Shown here piece by piece: positions 6,185 through 14,594 of a stretch of DNA of 64,000 nt. The notes under the pieces are model-generated. The model did not search any database. It was not told where the DNA came from and was given only the letters and a program-made list of their open reading frames with translations. A program made the position numbers and the translations under genes. Source of the stretch: Flavobacterium sp. NKUCC04_CG (lineage in GTDB: Bacteria > Bacteroidota > Bacteroidia > Flavobacteriales > Flavobacteriaceae). The DNA lies in contig NZ_JAHKRA010000016.1 of assembly GCF_019345525.1 (NCBI RefSeq), positions 1 to 64,000 of the forward strand, given 5' to 3'. Within the stretch, counting starts at the first letter, position 1; every line of letters begins with the position of its first letter.

Positions 6185-9100
6185 ATGAGCACGAAATTTA
6201 CAGAATATAAAGGACTAGACTTGACAAATGTAGCTGCAGAAATGCTGCAGTTTTGGAATGAACAATCTATATTCGAGAAGAGCATTACCAGCAGAGAAGG
6301 TAATCAACCGTTTGTGTTTTTTGAGGGACCTCCTTCGGCAAATGGAAAACCGGGTATTCACCACGTAATGGCTCGTGCGATTAAAGATATTTTTTGCCGT
6401 TATAAAACTCAAAAGGGATTTCAAGTAAAGCGTAAGGCCGGATGGGATACCCACGGTTTGCCGGTAGAGCTGGGAACCGAAAAAGAATTGGGAATCACCA
6501 AAGAAGATATTGGAACTAAAATTTCGGTAGAAGAGTATAACGAAGCTTGTAAGAGAACCGTAATGCGTTATACTGATTTATGGAACGAATTGACCGAAAA
6601 AATGGGATATTGGGTAGATATGGACGATCCATATGTAACCTATAAATCCAAATATATGGAAACCGTTTGGTGGTTGTTAAAGCAAATTTACGATAAAAAC
6701 CTGTTGTACAAAGGTTATACCATACAACCGTATTCACCTAAGGCGGGTACTGGTTTGTCCACACACGAACTTAACCAACCCGGAAGTTATAGAGAGGTAA
6801 CCGATACTACTATCGTAGCGCAATTTTTGGCGATAGAGGCTACCTTACCCGAATTTTTAAAGGGTTATGGAGCGATTCACTTTATGGCTTGGACCACCAC
6901 ACCGTGGACCTTGCCGTCGAATACGGCTTTGACTGTTGGAGCAAAAATTGATTATGTGTTGGTTAAAACCTATAATCAATATACGTTTGAACCGATTCAA
7001 GTGGTTTTGGCCAAGGCTTTGGTAGCTAAGCAATTTGCTGGAAAATTCACGGCTGTTGAAACTGAAGAGGAACTGGCCAATTACGTTGCCAACGACAAAA
7101 AAATACCGTATTTCACCGTTAAAGAATTTAAAGGAGCCGATTTGGTTGGAGCTACCTATGAGCAGTTGTTACCTTATACGTTGCCGTATCAAAACGCGGA
7201 AAACGCCTTTAGAATTATTGCGGGTGATTTTGTAACCACAGAAGACGGAACTGGGATTGTGCATACGGCGCCAACTTTTGGTGCAGATGATGCACGTGTT
7301 GCCAAAGAAGCCATTCCGGAAGTACCGCCCATGTTGATTTTAGACGAAGCAGAAAATGCTGTGCCTTTGGTCGATTTGCAGGGGAGATTTGTAAGTGCTA
7401 TGGGAGACTTGGCGGGTAAATACGTTAAAAACGAATATTACGACGACGGCCAAGAGCCAGAGCGTTCGGTTGACGTGGAAATCGCCATTCGTTTAAAAGA
7501 GGAAAACAAAGCATTTAAAGTAGAAAAATACGTACACAGTTACCCACATTGTTGGAGAACAGACAAACCGATTTTATATTACCCGTTGGATTCGTGGTTT
7601 ATCAAAGTTACGGAGGTAAAAGACCGTATGTTTGACTTAAACGAAACCATCAATTGGAAACCTAAATCTACTGGTGAAGGACGTTTTGGAAACTGGTTAA
7701 AAAACGCCAACGATTGGAACTTGTCCCGATCGCGTTATTGGGGAATTCCGTTACCGATTTGGAGAACAGAAGACAATTCGGAGGAAATCATCATCGGTTC
7801 TATAGCGGAATTGATGGAGGAAATCCAAAAATCTATCGCTGCAGGCGTACAGCAAGGCAATCCATTCGAAGGGTTTGAAGTAGGTAATATGGCTGAGGAA
7901 AACTACGAATTGGTGGACTTGCATAAAAACGTAGTCGATAAAATTGTATTGGTTTCGGCTTCGGGTAAACCGATGCAACGCGAAACTGATTTAATCGATG
8001 TATGGTTTGATTCGGGATCCATGCCTTATGCGCAATGGCATTACCCGTTTGAAAACAAAGAAATGGTAGACGGTCATGCGGCTTTTCCGGCAGACTTTAT
8101 AGCCGAGGGAGTCGATCAAACCAGAGGTTGGTTTTATACATTACACGCCATTTCAACCTTGGTTTTTGATACCAATGCTTATAAAAACGTCATGTCAAAC
8201 GGTTTGGTATTGGATAAAAATGGTCAAAAGATGTCCAAACGTTGGGGGAATGCTGTTGATCCTTTTGAAACTTTGGAAACATACGGTCCGGACGCTACAC
8301 GTTGGTATATGATATCCAATGCGAACCCCTGGGACAATTTAAAATTTGATGTAGATGGCATTGCTGAGGTACGAAGAAAATTCTTCGGAACCCTTTACAA
8401 TACCTATTCGTTCTTTGTGCTTTATGCCAATATAGACGGATTTAATTATAGTGAGGCTGAAGTGCCTTTGGAACAACGTCCAGAAATAGACCGTTGGATT
8501 CTATCGGAATTGCACACCTTAATAAAAAATGTAGATGCGTTTTATCTGGACTACGAACCAACTAGAGCTGCTCGTGCGATATCCGACTTTGTTCAGGAAA
8601 ACCTGAGCAATTGGTATGTGCGTTTATGTAGAAGAAGATTTTGGAAAGGCGAGTATGCTACCGATAAAATAGCGGCCTACCAAACCTTGTATACGTGTTT
8701 GACTACCGTTGCCAAATTATCGGCTCCGATAGCACCGTTTTTCATGGATAAACTTTACAAAGACTTAACGCAAACTACGGCTAAGGAATCTTTTGAATCG
8801 GTACATTTGGCTGAGTTTCCTAAATTTGATGAGGCGTTTATCGACAAGAAATTGGAGAGCAGAATGGAAAAAGCACAGACCGTTTCATCCCTAGTACTCT
8901 CATTGCGTAAAAAAGAGATGATTAAGGTACGTCAACCGCTTCAAAAGGTGATTATTCCCGTGTTGGACGAATTGCAAAGAGAAGAGTTAATGGCTGTTTC
9001 TGACTTGATTATGGCTGAAGTAAACGTAAAACAAATTGAATTAATTGACGATGCTTCGGGAGTATTGGTGAAACAAATCAAACCGAATTTTAAAACCTTG

Positions 9101-9586
9101 GGTCCGCGCTTTGGTAAGGACATGGGATTGATTGCCAGTAAGATACAGTCTTTTACGGCGAATCAGATTGCTGAAATTGAAAAAAACGGAGAAATTTGTG
9201 TAGATTTAGCAGAAAATAGTGTTATATTAACACTCTCGGAGGTGGAAATCACTTCTCAGGATATCGAAGGCTGGTTAGTTGCTAATTCTGATGGAATTAC
9301 TGTTGCCCTAGATATTACCATAACAGAGGAGCTTCGCAAAGAGGGAATCGCAAGAGAATTGATTAATCGTATCCAAAACTTGCGAAAAGATAGCGGTTTG
9401 GAAGTAACCGATAAAATCAAAGTAGTTTTACAAGACCAAGCAGTGATTAAAGCAGCTGTTTTGGCCAATGAAGACTATATTAAGTCAGAAACGTTAACAC
9501 ATACATTAGAATTCGTATCAAATGTAGTAGACGGAATCGAAATCGAGTTTGACGAACTTAAAACAAGAGTATTAATTTTAAAATAA
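6185..9586 (+). CDS. ileS: isoleucyl-tRNA synthetase, IleRS2 type
   Basis: Charges tRNA-Ile with isoleucine in the cytoplasm. It has 1133 residues with the start at ATG 6185 (MSTKFTEYKG); an in-frame start at 6140 adds 15 unconserved residues. FFEGPPSANGKPG leads into the first class I signature at residues 57-60, here GIHH instead of HxGH. The second signature is KMSKR at residues 682-686. The CP1 editing domain lies between (TTEDGTGIVHTAPTFGADD). The anticodon-binding domain follows, then a C-terminal part without the CxxC zinc module of IleRS1, which puts it with the longer IleRS2 group. The swapped GxHH form has been linked to strong mupirocin resistance in IleRS2. The dksA-like gene begins seven bases after the stop and is probably co-transcribed. 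Confidence 0.97.
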   Translation: MSTKFTEYKGLDLTNVAAEMLQFWNEQSIFEKSITSREGNQPFVFFEGPPSANGKPGIHHVMARAIKDIFCRYKTQKGFQVKRKAGWDTHGLPVELGTEKELGITKEDIGTKISVEEYNEACKRTVMRYTDLWNELTEKMGYWVDMDDPYVTYKSKYMETVWWLLKQIYDKNLLYKGYTIQPYSPKAGTGLSTHELNQPGSYREVTDTTIVAQFLAIEATLPEFLKGYGAIHFMAWTTTPWTLPSNTALTVGAKIDYVLVKTYNQYTFEPIQVVLAKALVAKQFAGKFTAVETEEELANYVANDKKIPYFTVKEFKGADLVGATYEQLLPYTLPYQNAENAFRIIAGDFVTTEDGTGIVHTAPTFGADDARVAKEAIPEVPPMLILDEAENAVPLVDLQGRFVSAMGDLAGKYVKNEYYDDGQEPERSVDVEIAIRLKEENKAFKVEKYVHSYPHCWRTDKPILYYPLDSWFIKVTEVKDRMFDLNETINWKPKSTGEGRFGNWLKNANDWNLSRSRYWGIPLPIWRTEDNSEEIIIGSIAELMEEIQKSIAAGVQQGNPFEGFEVGNMAEENYELVDLHKNVVDKIVLVSASGKPMQRETDLIDVWFDSGSMPYAQWHYPFENKEMVDGHAAFPADFIAEGVDQTRGWFYTLHAISTLVFDTNAYKNVMSNGLVLDKNGQKMSKRWGNAVDPFETLETYGPDATRWYMISNANPWDNLKFDVDGIAEVRRKFFGTLYNTYSFFVLYANIDGFNYSEAEVPLEQRPEIDRWILSELHTLIKNVDAFYLDYEPTRAARAISDFVQENLSNWYVRLCRRRFWKGEYATDKIAAYQTLYTCLTTVAKLSAPIAPFFMDKLYKDLTQTTAKESFESVHLAEFPKFDEAFIDKKLESRMEKAQTVSSLVLSLRKKEMIKVRQPLQKVIIPVLDELQREELMAVSDLIMAEVNVKQIELIDDASGVLVKQIKPNFKTLGPRFGKDMGLIASKIQSFTANQIAEIEKNGEICVDLAENSVILTLSEVEITSQDIEGWLVANSDGITVALDITITEELRKEGIARELINRIQNLRKDSGLEVTDKIKVVLQDQAVIKAAVLANEDYIKSETLTHTLEFVSNVVDGIEIEFDELKTRVLILK

Positions 9587-9593
9587 GCATGTT

Positions 9594-9974
9594 ATGATAG
9601 GAGAAAATATCCGTTACTCTGATGCTGATTTGACAGAATTCAAAGAATTAATTTTGAAAAAGATCGAAAAGGCGCAAGCCGATTTAGAACTGATCAAAAG
9701 TGCCTACATGAACGACTTAAACAACGGAACGGATGATACGTCTCCAACGTTTAAAGCTTTTGAGGAAGGAAGTGAAACCATGTCAAAAGAAGCAAATTCT
9801 CAATTGGCTATCCGTCAGGAAAAGTTTATTAGAGATTTAAAAAATGCGTTGATCCGCATTGAAAACAAAACTTACGGTATCTGCAAAGTTACTGGTAAAT
9901 TGATTAACAAAGAACGATTAAAATTGGTTCCGCACGCTACTATGAGTATCGAGGCGAAAAACCTACAACGATAG
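9594..9974 (+). CDS. TraR/DksA-family protein without intact zinc finger
   Basis: A 126-residue DksA/TraR-type protein, a family that binds in the secondary channel of RNA polymerase and helps the stringent response. Residues 10-90 form the long helical coiled coil. The C-terminal segment YGICKVTGKLI, then LVPHATMSIEAKNL, aligns with the zinc finger of DksA. Only the first Cys (97) remains, and Thr100, Ser118 and Ala121 replace the other three. It is therefore probably a zinc-independent form, as known for DksA2-type proteins. It lies seven bases behind ileS and ends in a strong terminator. Confidence 0.85.
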   Translation: MIGENIRYSDADLTEFKELILKKIEKAQADLELIKSAYMNDLNNGTDDTSPTFKAFEEGSETMSKEANSQLAIRQEKFIRDLKNALIRIENKTYGICKVTGKLINKERLKLVPHATMSIEAKNLQR

Positions 9975-9984
9975 TCTTCTAAGA

Positions 9985-10019
9985 ATAAAAAACGCTCTTC
10001 TTGTAGAGCGTTTTTTTTA
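9985..10019 (+). terminator. terminator of ileS-dksA-like unit
   Basis: AACGCTCT-tcttgt-AGAGCGTT followed by eight T. Confidence 0.85.
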
Positions 10020-10062
10020 TCTCTCAAAATAATAAATTACATTTGTTGCCAAATCACAAAAA

Positions 10063-10656
10063 ATGACACTTAAAAAAGCCTCGCTGCTCGTAATCGCTGT
10101 TCTTTTAATAGATCAATGGTCTAAAATATATATTAAAACGAATTTTCTTCTGGACGAAGAAGTCTTTGTTTGGGATTGGTTTCGCATTCATTTTATAGAA
10201 AATGAAGGTATGGCTTGGGGAGTAGAACTTCCAGGGGCTTATGGCAAATTGTTTTTAACCTTATTCCGGATTGTGGCCGTGGGCGGTATTGCCTATTGGT
10301 TATACGATGCGGTTAAAAAGCAGGCATCTTCCTTTATGATAGTTGCCGTGTCCTTAATTCTTGCCGGTGCGGTAGGTAATATTATCGATTCGGTTTTTTA
10401 TGGCGTTATTTTTAACGAAAGTCATCACGAAGTGGCTACTTTATTTTCGGATCAACCATACGGTACTTGGTTTCACGGTAAAGTGGTCGATATGTTTTAC
10501 TTTCCTATTTGGAAGGGGTATTTGCCGAACTGGTTACCAATTTGGGGTGGAAAGTATTTTACCTTCTTCAATGCTATCTTTAACGTGGCAGATGCTGCAA
10601 TCTCAGTAGGTGTTGGAATTTTAATTGCATTTAATAAACGGGCCTTTGCTAAGTAA
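10063..10656 (+). CDS. lspA: lipoprotein signal peptidase (signal peptidase II)
   Basis: Inner-membrane aspartyl protease that cleaves the signal peptide of prolipoproteins after diacylglycerylation of the lipobox Cys. It has 197 residues with four hydrophobic segments. IDQWSK lies near the N-terminus, with FIENEGMAWG after it. The two catalytic Asp are D109 in AGAVGNIIDS and D177 in FNVADAAIS. The loop between them is longer than in E. coli LspA, as usual in Bacteroidota. The window encodes many lipoproteins that would be its substrates. A TACATTTG -7 element lies at 10038-10045, 18 bases before the ATG. Confidence 0.96.
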   Translation: MTLKKASLLVIAVLLIDQWSKIYIKTNFLLDEEVFVWDWFRIHFIENEGMAWGVELPGAYGKLFLTLFRIVAVGGIAYWLYDAVKKQASSFMIVAVSLILAGAVGNIIDSVFYGVIFNESHHEVATLFSDQPYGTWFHGKVVDMFYFPIWKGYLPNWLPIWGGKYFTFFNAIFNVADAAISVGVGILIAFNKRAFAK

Positions 10657-10679
10657 AACAAGGCATTAATAAAAATAAA

Positions 10680-10718
10680 AAAAACCACGGTCTAGCATTC
10701 GCTAATCAGTGGTTTTTT
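10680..10718. terminator. terminator between lspA and His-rich lipoprotein
   Basis: AAAACCAC and GTGGTTTTTT with an inner TAGC-attc-GCTA stem. A and T runs on both sides suggest bidirectional use. Confidence 0.7.
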
Positions 10719-10820
10719 ACTTTCAAATCATACCCGAATTCGGAGCTGATTTTGCATTCAAGATAATGGATTTTAGAGCTAAAATGATATTATAAAATAA
10801 GAATCCTTTTAGACTCTCGA

Positions 10821-11042
10821 TTAACGGTGTTTGTTGTGTCCGTGGTTATGCTTATCCTTTTTGTGCTTTTTGTGTTTGTTTTTGTTGTGATGTTTATTGT
10901 GGTGTGGCGGATTTTCCTGAACAATAACAACAGGTCTTCTTCTGTGATGAGGTGCTTCGTGTACCACGCAGCTGCTGAGTCCTACACTAGCGATAATCAA
11001 TACAATCAGCAATCGCGAATGTTTTAAAATAAAATTTTTCAT
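10821..11042 (-). CDS. His/Lys/Asn-rich small lipoprotein
   Basis: A 73-residue protein with a signal peptide and lipobox GLSSC (Cys 25). After VVHEAPHHRRRPVVIVQ the last 30 residues are almost only His, Lys and Asn (HHNKHHNKNKHKKHKKDKH). Such tails can bind divalent metals (Ni, Cu, Zn); that is inference from composition. Similar short Bacteroidota proteins with His/Lys-rich ends are common and poorly characterised. The opposite strand is also open but gives no sensible protein. Confidence 0.7.
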   Translation of the reverse strand: MKNFILKHSRLLIVLIIASVGLSSCVVHEAPHHRRRPVVIVQENPPHHNKHHNKNKHKKHKKDKHNHGHNKHR

Positions 11043-11086
11043 AGCTTTTCTTTTTATACCCTATTCAATAGCTATGCCAACAATTT

Positions 11087-11650
11087 TTAGAAACTATAAA
11101 TTTTGTGTGGTGTGATGCAAAAATCCAAAGGAATATCGGTGTTAAGTGTGTCGGCTATAGCTTCTTCGGCATCGAATAAGCTCAATCCAATTTTAACAAC
11201 ATCGGGTCGGCATAATTCTAGAAAGCGATCGTAGAATCCCTTCCCATATCCCACGCGTTGTCCCGTAACATCAAAAGCCAACAACGGTATAAACACCACA
11301 TCAACCTGTTGATCGGGGACGGTAATACCGGCTGTAGGTTCGGGTATGTTGTAGGCGTTTTTTTCGATTCGGGTGTTGTCGGTTAATAAAAAATGCGTCA
11401 GTGATCCGTCGGAAAAATTTGATTTGGAGAGTAAAATATTTTTGTCTTTACCCGATAAGATGTGTAAAAGGTATTCGGTATTGATTTCTTTTTTTTCGGT
11501 AATAGGTAGGAAAATATGGTAATTGGTGTACGACCATATCGGCATCTTTAAAGATTGATTGGCGAGTTTTAGACTCAGCTCATCTATTTGTTCTTCGGTA
11601 AGCGCGTTGCGCAATGCTTGGTATTTCAGGCGTAATTCTTTTTTAGTCAT
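11087..11650 (-). CDS. 5-formyltetrahydrofolate cyclo-ligase
   Basis: Converts 5-formyl-THF to 5,10-methenyl-THF with ATP, returning folate to the one-carbon pool. It has 187 residues and starts MTKKELRLKYQALRNAL at ATG 11650. The family motifs are the substrate-binding middle part (VDVVFIPLLAFDVTGQRVGYGKGFYDRFL) and the C-terminal D-x-P-L-D-F-CITPHKI. The upstream extension to 11713 lies inside the neighbouring gene and is rejected. It overlaps the AstE/AspA-like gene by eight bases (ATGACTAA), so the two are one operon. Confidence 0.93.
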   Translation of the reverse strand: MTKKELRLKYQALRNALTEEQIDELSLKLANQSLKMPIWSYTNYHIFLPITEKKEINTEYLLHILSGKDKNILLSKSNFSDGSLTHFLLTDNTRIEKNAYNIPEPTAGITVPDQQVDVVFIPLLAFDVTGQRVGYGKGFYDRFLELCRPDVVKIGLSLFDAEEAIADTLNTDIPLDFCITPHKIYSF

Positions 11651-12617
11651 GTTGTAGTAGTGCGGTGGATATATGAAAAATAGCATCGCCTTGATAGACA
11701 ATCGAAGCGTCATTGGTATTGATAATGTAGCCAGAATAGGGAGCTTTTACCGGTTGCTCACCTTTGCCATAGGGATCGGAAATCACGGCCAAGACAGTTC
11801 CTTTGGTTACATAGGCTCCTATTTCAGTATGGTTGAGGAAAAGCCCTGAGTTTTTGGATCTGATCCAATAGGATTTGGCGATATAACAAATTCTTTGGTC
11901 GGATACCGGCACGGTAAATGCGGGGCGAAGCATACCTAAATGATCGAGGAAGCGCTTGGTGCCCGCCACGCCCATGTCGGATACCGAGCGGTTGATATCC
12001 ATGGATTTCCCACCTTCAAACAACAACATCTTAACTTGTCTTTTGGCACAGGCATTTCGAAACGAACCGGCTATATAATTGGAATACAATACAAAGGGTG
12101 CTTGAAACACTCCGGCTAATTCGTCCAGTTCGGGGCTGCCTGGGGCAATTCGAATCTGAGGTGCATTAAAACGGCTGGCGCCTCCAGCGTGGAAATCGAT
12201 GGCATAATCGACCAGTGGTAAAATGTGTTTTACCAAATAGTGTGCAAATTGGCTGGCCAAAGAACCTGCTTTACTACCGGGAAACATACGGTTTAAATCG
12301 CGTCCGTCGGGAAACTCTCTGGTTTTGTTGATAAAGCCAAAAATATTAATTACCGGAATACAGATGATGGTTCCCGTTTTGGGGATATTTATTTTTTGAT
12401 GAATCAGTTGACGAACAATGTCGATACCGTTTAATTCGTCGCCGTGAATACCTGCCGATAAAAGTACGGTGGGGCCCTCTGTTTTTGATCGCGACACGAT
12501 GATCGGAACCTTTAAACGGGTAGCGGTATGAAACTTGGCGATTTCCAGATTGATGGTCTTGGTTTCTCCAGGAGCCACTTTCTCATCCAAAATTTCAATT
12601 ATTCTAGAATTTCTCAT
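11643..12617 (-). CDS. succinylglutamate desuccinylase/aspartoacylase family zinc hydrolase
   Basis: A 324-residue M14-like zinc hydrolase of the AstE/AspA family, which removes acyl groups from N-acyl amino acids. SAGIHGDELNGID holds the first two zinc ligands (His and Glu), with DGRDLNRMFPG and DFHAGG further on, the latter giving the third ligand. The C-terminal domain is the usual beta-sandwich (PVKAPYSGYIINTND, then VYQGDAIFHI). The exact substrate cannot be told from sequence. It shares eight bases with the downstream folate gene. Confidence 0.88.
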   Translation of the reverse strand: MRNSRIIEILDEKVAPGETKTINLEIAKFHTATRLKVPIIVSRSKTEGPTVLLSAGIHGDELNGIDIVRQLIHQKINIPKTGTIICIPVINIFGFINKTREFPDGRDLNRMFPGSKAGSLASQFAHYLVKHILPLVDYAIDFHAGGASRFNAPQIRIAPGSPELDELAGVFQAPFVLYSNYIAGSFRNACAKRQVKMLLFEGGKSMDINRSVSDMGVAGTKRFLDHLGMLRPAFTVPVSDQRICYIAKSYWIRSKNSGLFLNHTEIGAYVTKGTVLAVISDPYGKGEQPVKAPYSGYIINTNDASIVYQGDAIFHISTALLQHD

Positions 12618-12682
12618 TTCGTGATTTTAAAAGATAAATGTAATAAAAAAGCCAGTCCCAATTGGTATATTTAAACAGTAGA

Positions 12683-12714
12683 TTTGAATTATCCGCTATA
12701 AGGGTTTACTTTTG
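12683..12714 (+). promoter_or_regulatory. uvrC promoter
   Basis: TTTG at 12683-12686, 20 bases, TACTTTTG at 12707-12714: a full match to the Bacteroidota consensus. Because the -7 box covers TTG 12712, translation must start downstream, supporting ATG 12745. Confidence 0.65.
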
Positions 12715-12744
12715 TTAGAGCGTAAAGCCCATATCCAAAAACCG

Positions 12745-14541
12745 ATGAAAAACAATTCCTCTTTAGAACTGCAGATTAAAACACTACCCGATGAACCTGG
12801 GGTGTATCAGTATTTTGACAAAGAAGATAAAATTTTGTATGTGGGTAAGGCAAAAAATTTGCGAAAGCGGGTGGCTTCTTATTTCAACAAAATCCACGAC
12901 AACGCAAAAACCAATGTTTTAGTCAAGAAAATTGTTTCGATAAAGCATATCGTTGTGCCTACAGAGACCGATGCGCTGTTGTTGGAAAACAATCTCATCA
13001 AACGGCTGCAACCGCGCTACAACGTATTGTTGAAAGACGATAAAACTTATCCGTGGATTTGTATTAAAAGGGAGCCGTTTCCAAGGGTATTCTCTACCCG
13101 TATAATGGTTAAGGATGGTTCAGAATATTTTGGTCCTTATACCAGCGGTAAAACCGTATATACCTTATTAGACTTGATAAAAGAATTGTATCCGTTGCGA
13201 ACTTGTGCCTACGATCTATCCGTAACCAATGTCAATACCGGAAAATATAAAGTGTGTTTGGAATACCATATCGGAAATTGTCAAGGACCTTGCGAGAGTT
13301 ATGAAACCGAATCGCAATACGCAAAAAAAATCGATGCAATTCGCGAAATACTCAAGGGGAATTTTAAAGAGAGTTTAAAGGATTTCCGTACCCATATGAT
13401 GCAATTGGCATCGGAAATGAAATTTGAAGAGGCGCAGAAAATCAAAGAAAAGATGGAAACTCTCGAAAATTATCAGTCTCGATCAACCATAGTAAGTCCT
13501 AAAATATCCAATATAGATGTTTTTTCCATCATATCGGATGAGGCCATGGCCTATGTCAACTTCTTACAGGTTTCTCATGGTGCTATTATTCGTTCGCATA
13601 CCATGGAATTGAAAAAAAAATTAGACGAGACCGATTTGGAATTGTTGGAATTGGCCATAGTAGAATTGCGGGAGCGATTTCAATTGCTTTCCAAAGAAAT
13701 CATCGTGCCGTTTGAAGTAAATTTGGGTAAGGATTTACAGGTCACAGTACCCAAATTGGGTGATAAAAAGAAAATCCTTGATCTTTCGGAGCGCAATGCG
13801 CGTTACTACCGTTTGGATCAGATGAAACAAGTAAAAATTGTGGATCCCGAGCGACATGCCAATAGAATCATGCAGCAAATGAAAAAAGATTTGCGTTTGT
13901 CGGTAGAGCCTCGACACATTGAGTGTTTTGATAACTCCAACATTCAGGGAACCAATCCGGTTGCTGCCTGTGTGGTGTTTAAAGATGGGAAACCCAGCAA
14001 AAAGGACTACCGACATTTTAATATAAAAACCGTAGAGGGTCCCAACGACTTCGCATCTATGGAGGAGGTGGTTTACAGGCGCTATAAGCGACTTTTAGAC
14101 GAGGGGCAGCCGTTGCCGCAATTGATCATTATCGATGGGGGAAAGGGGCAATTATCGTCGGCTTTAAAGAGTTTGGACGATTTGGGTTTACGAGGAAAAA
14201 TTGCGATTATCGGAATTGCTAAGCGCTTGGAAGAGTTGTTTTATCCCGGCGATACCGTACCGCTTTATTTGGATAAAAAATCCGAAACCTTAAAAGTAAT
14301 TCAGTATCTTCGAAACGAGGCACATAGATTTGGAATTACCTTCCATCGGGACAAGCGAAGTAAGGGGGCAATACAGACTTCACTGGATGATATTCCAGGC
14401 ATAGGTGAGAAAACCACGGAAGTTTTGATTGGCCATTTTAAGTCAGTAAAACGTATAAAGGAGGCTACTGAGAAAGAACTAGAGGCGGTAGTTGGCTTGT
14501 CTAAGGCTAGAAAAATACGCCAATTTTATAATAAGGAATAA
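12745..14541 (+). CDS. uvrC: excinuclease ABC subunit C
   Basis: Nucleotide excision repair nuclease that cuts both sides of a lesion after UvrAB loading. It has 598 residues from ATG 12745 (MKNNSSLELQIKTLPDEPGVY). The domains in order are the GIY-YIG nuclease (GVYQYFDKEDKILYVGKAKNLRKR, residues 15-95), the UvrB-binding UVR motif near 210-240, the RNase H-like nuclease (ECFDNSNIQGTNPVAACVVF, then LIIIDGGKGQL), and the C-terminal helix-hairpin-helix (LDDIPGIGEKTTEVLIGHF). The TTG start at 12712 is rejected because the promoter -7 box overlaps it. Confidence 0.97.
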   Translation: MKNNSSLELQIKTLPDEPGVYQYFDKEDKILYVGKAKNLRKRVASYFNKIHDNAKTNVLVKKIVSIKHIVVPTETDALLLENNLIKRLQPRYNVLLKDDKTYPWICIKREPFPRVFSTRIMVKDGSEYFGPYTSGKTVYTLLDLIKELYPLRTCAYDLSVTNVNTGKYKVCLEYHIGNCQGPCESYETESQYAKKIDAIREILKGNFKESLKDFRTHMMQLASEMKFEEAQKIKEKMETLENYQSRSTIVSPKISNIDVFSIISDEAMAYVNFLQVSHGAIIRSHTMELKKKLDETDLELLELAIVELRERFQLLSKEIIVPFEVNLGKDLQVTVPKLGDKKKILDLSERNARYYRLDQMKQVKIVDPERHANRIMQQMKKDLRLSVEPRHIECFDNSNIQGTNPVAACVVFKDGKPSKKDYRHFNIKTVEGPNDFASMEEVVYRRYKRLLDEGQPLPQLIIIDGGKGQLSSALKSLDDLGLRGKIAIIGIAKRLEELFYPGDTVPLYLDKKSETLKVIQYLRNEAHRFGITFHRDKRSKGAIQTSLDDIPGIGEKTTEVLIGHFKSVKRIKEATEKELEAVVGLSKARKIRQFYNKE

Positions 14542-14594
14542 AAACACTTACTATGGTAGCTTCATTAATTTCGAAAAACAATAGGTATTTAGAT

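Noticed and set aside
10827..11027. Open frame on the plus strand opposite the His-rich lipoprotein
   Set aside because: Antisense of His/Lys codons gives a Val/Phe-rich string; the minus strand has a signal peptide and lipobox.
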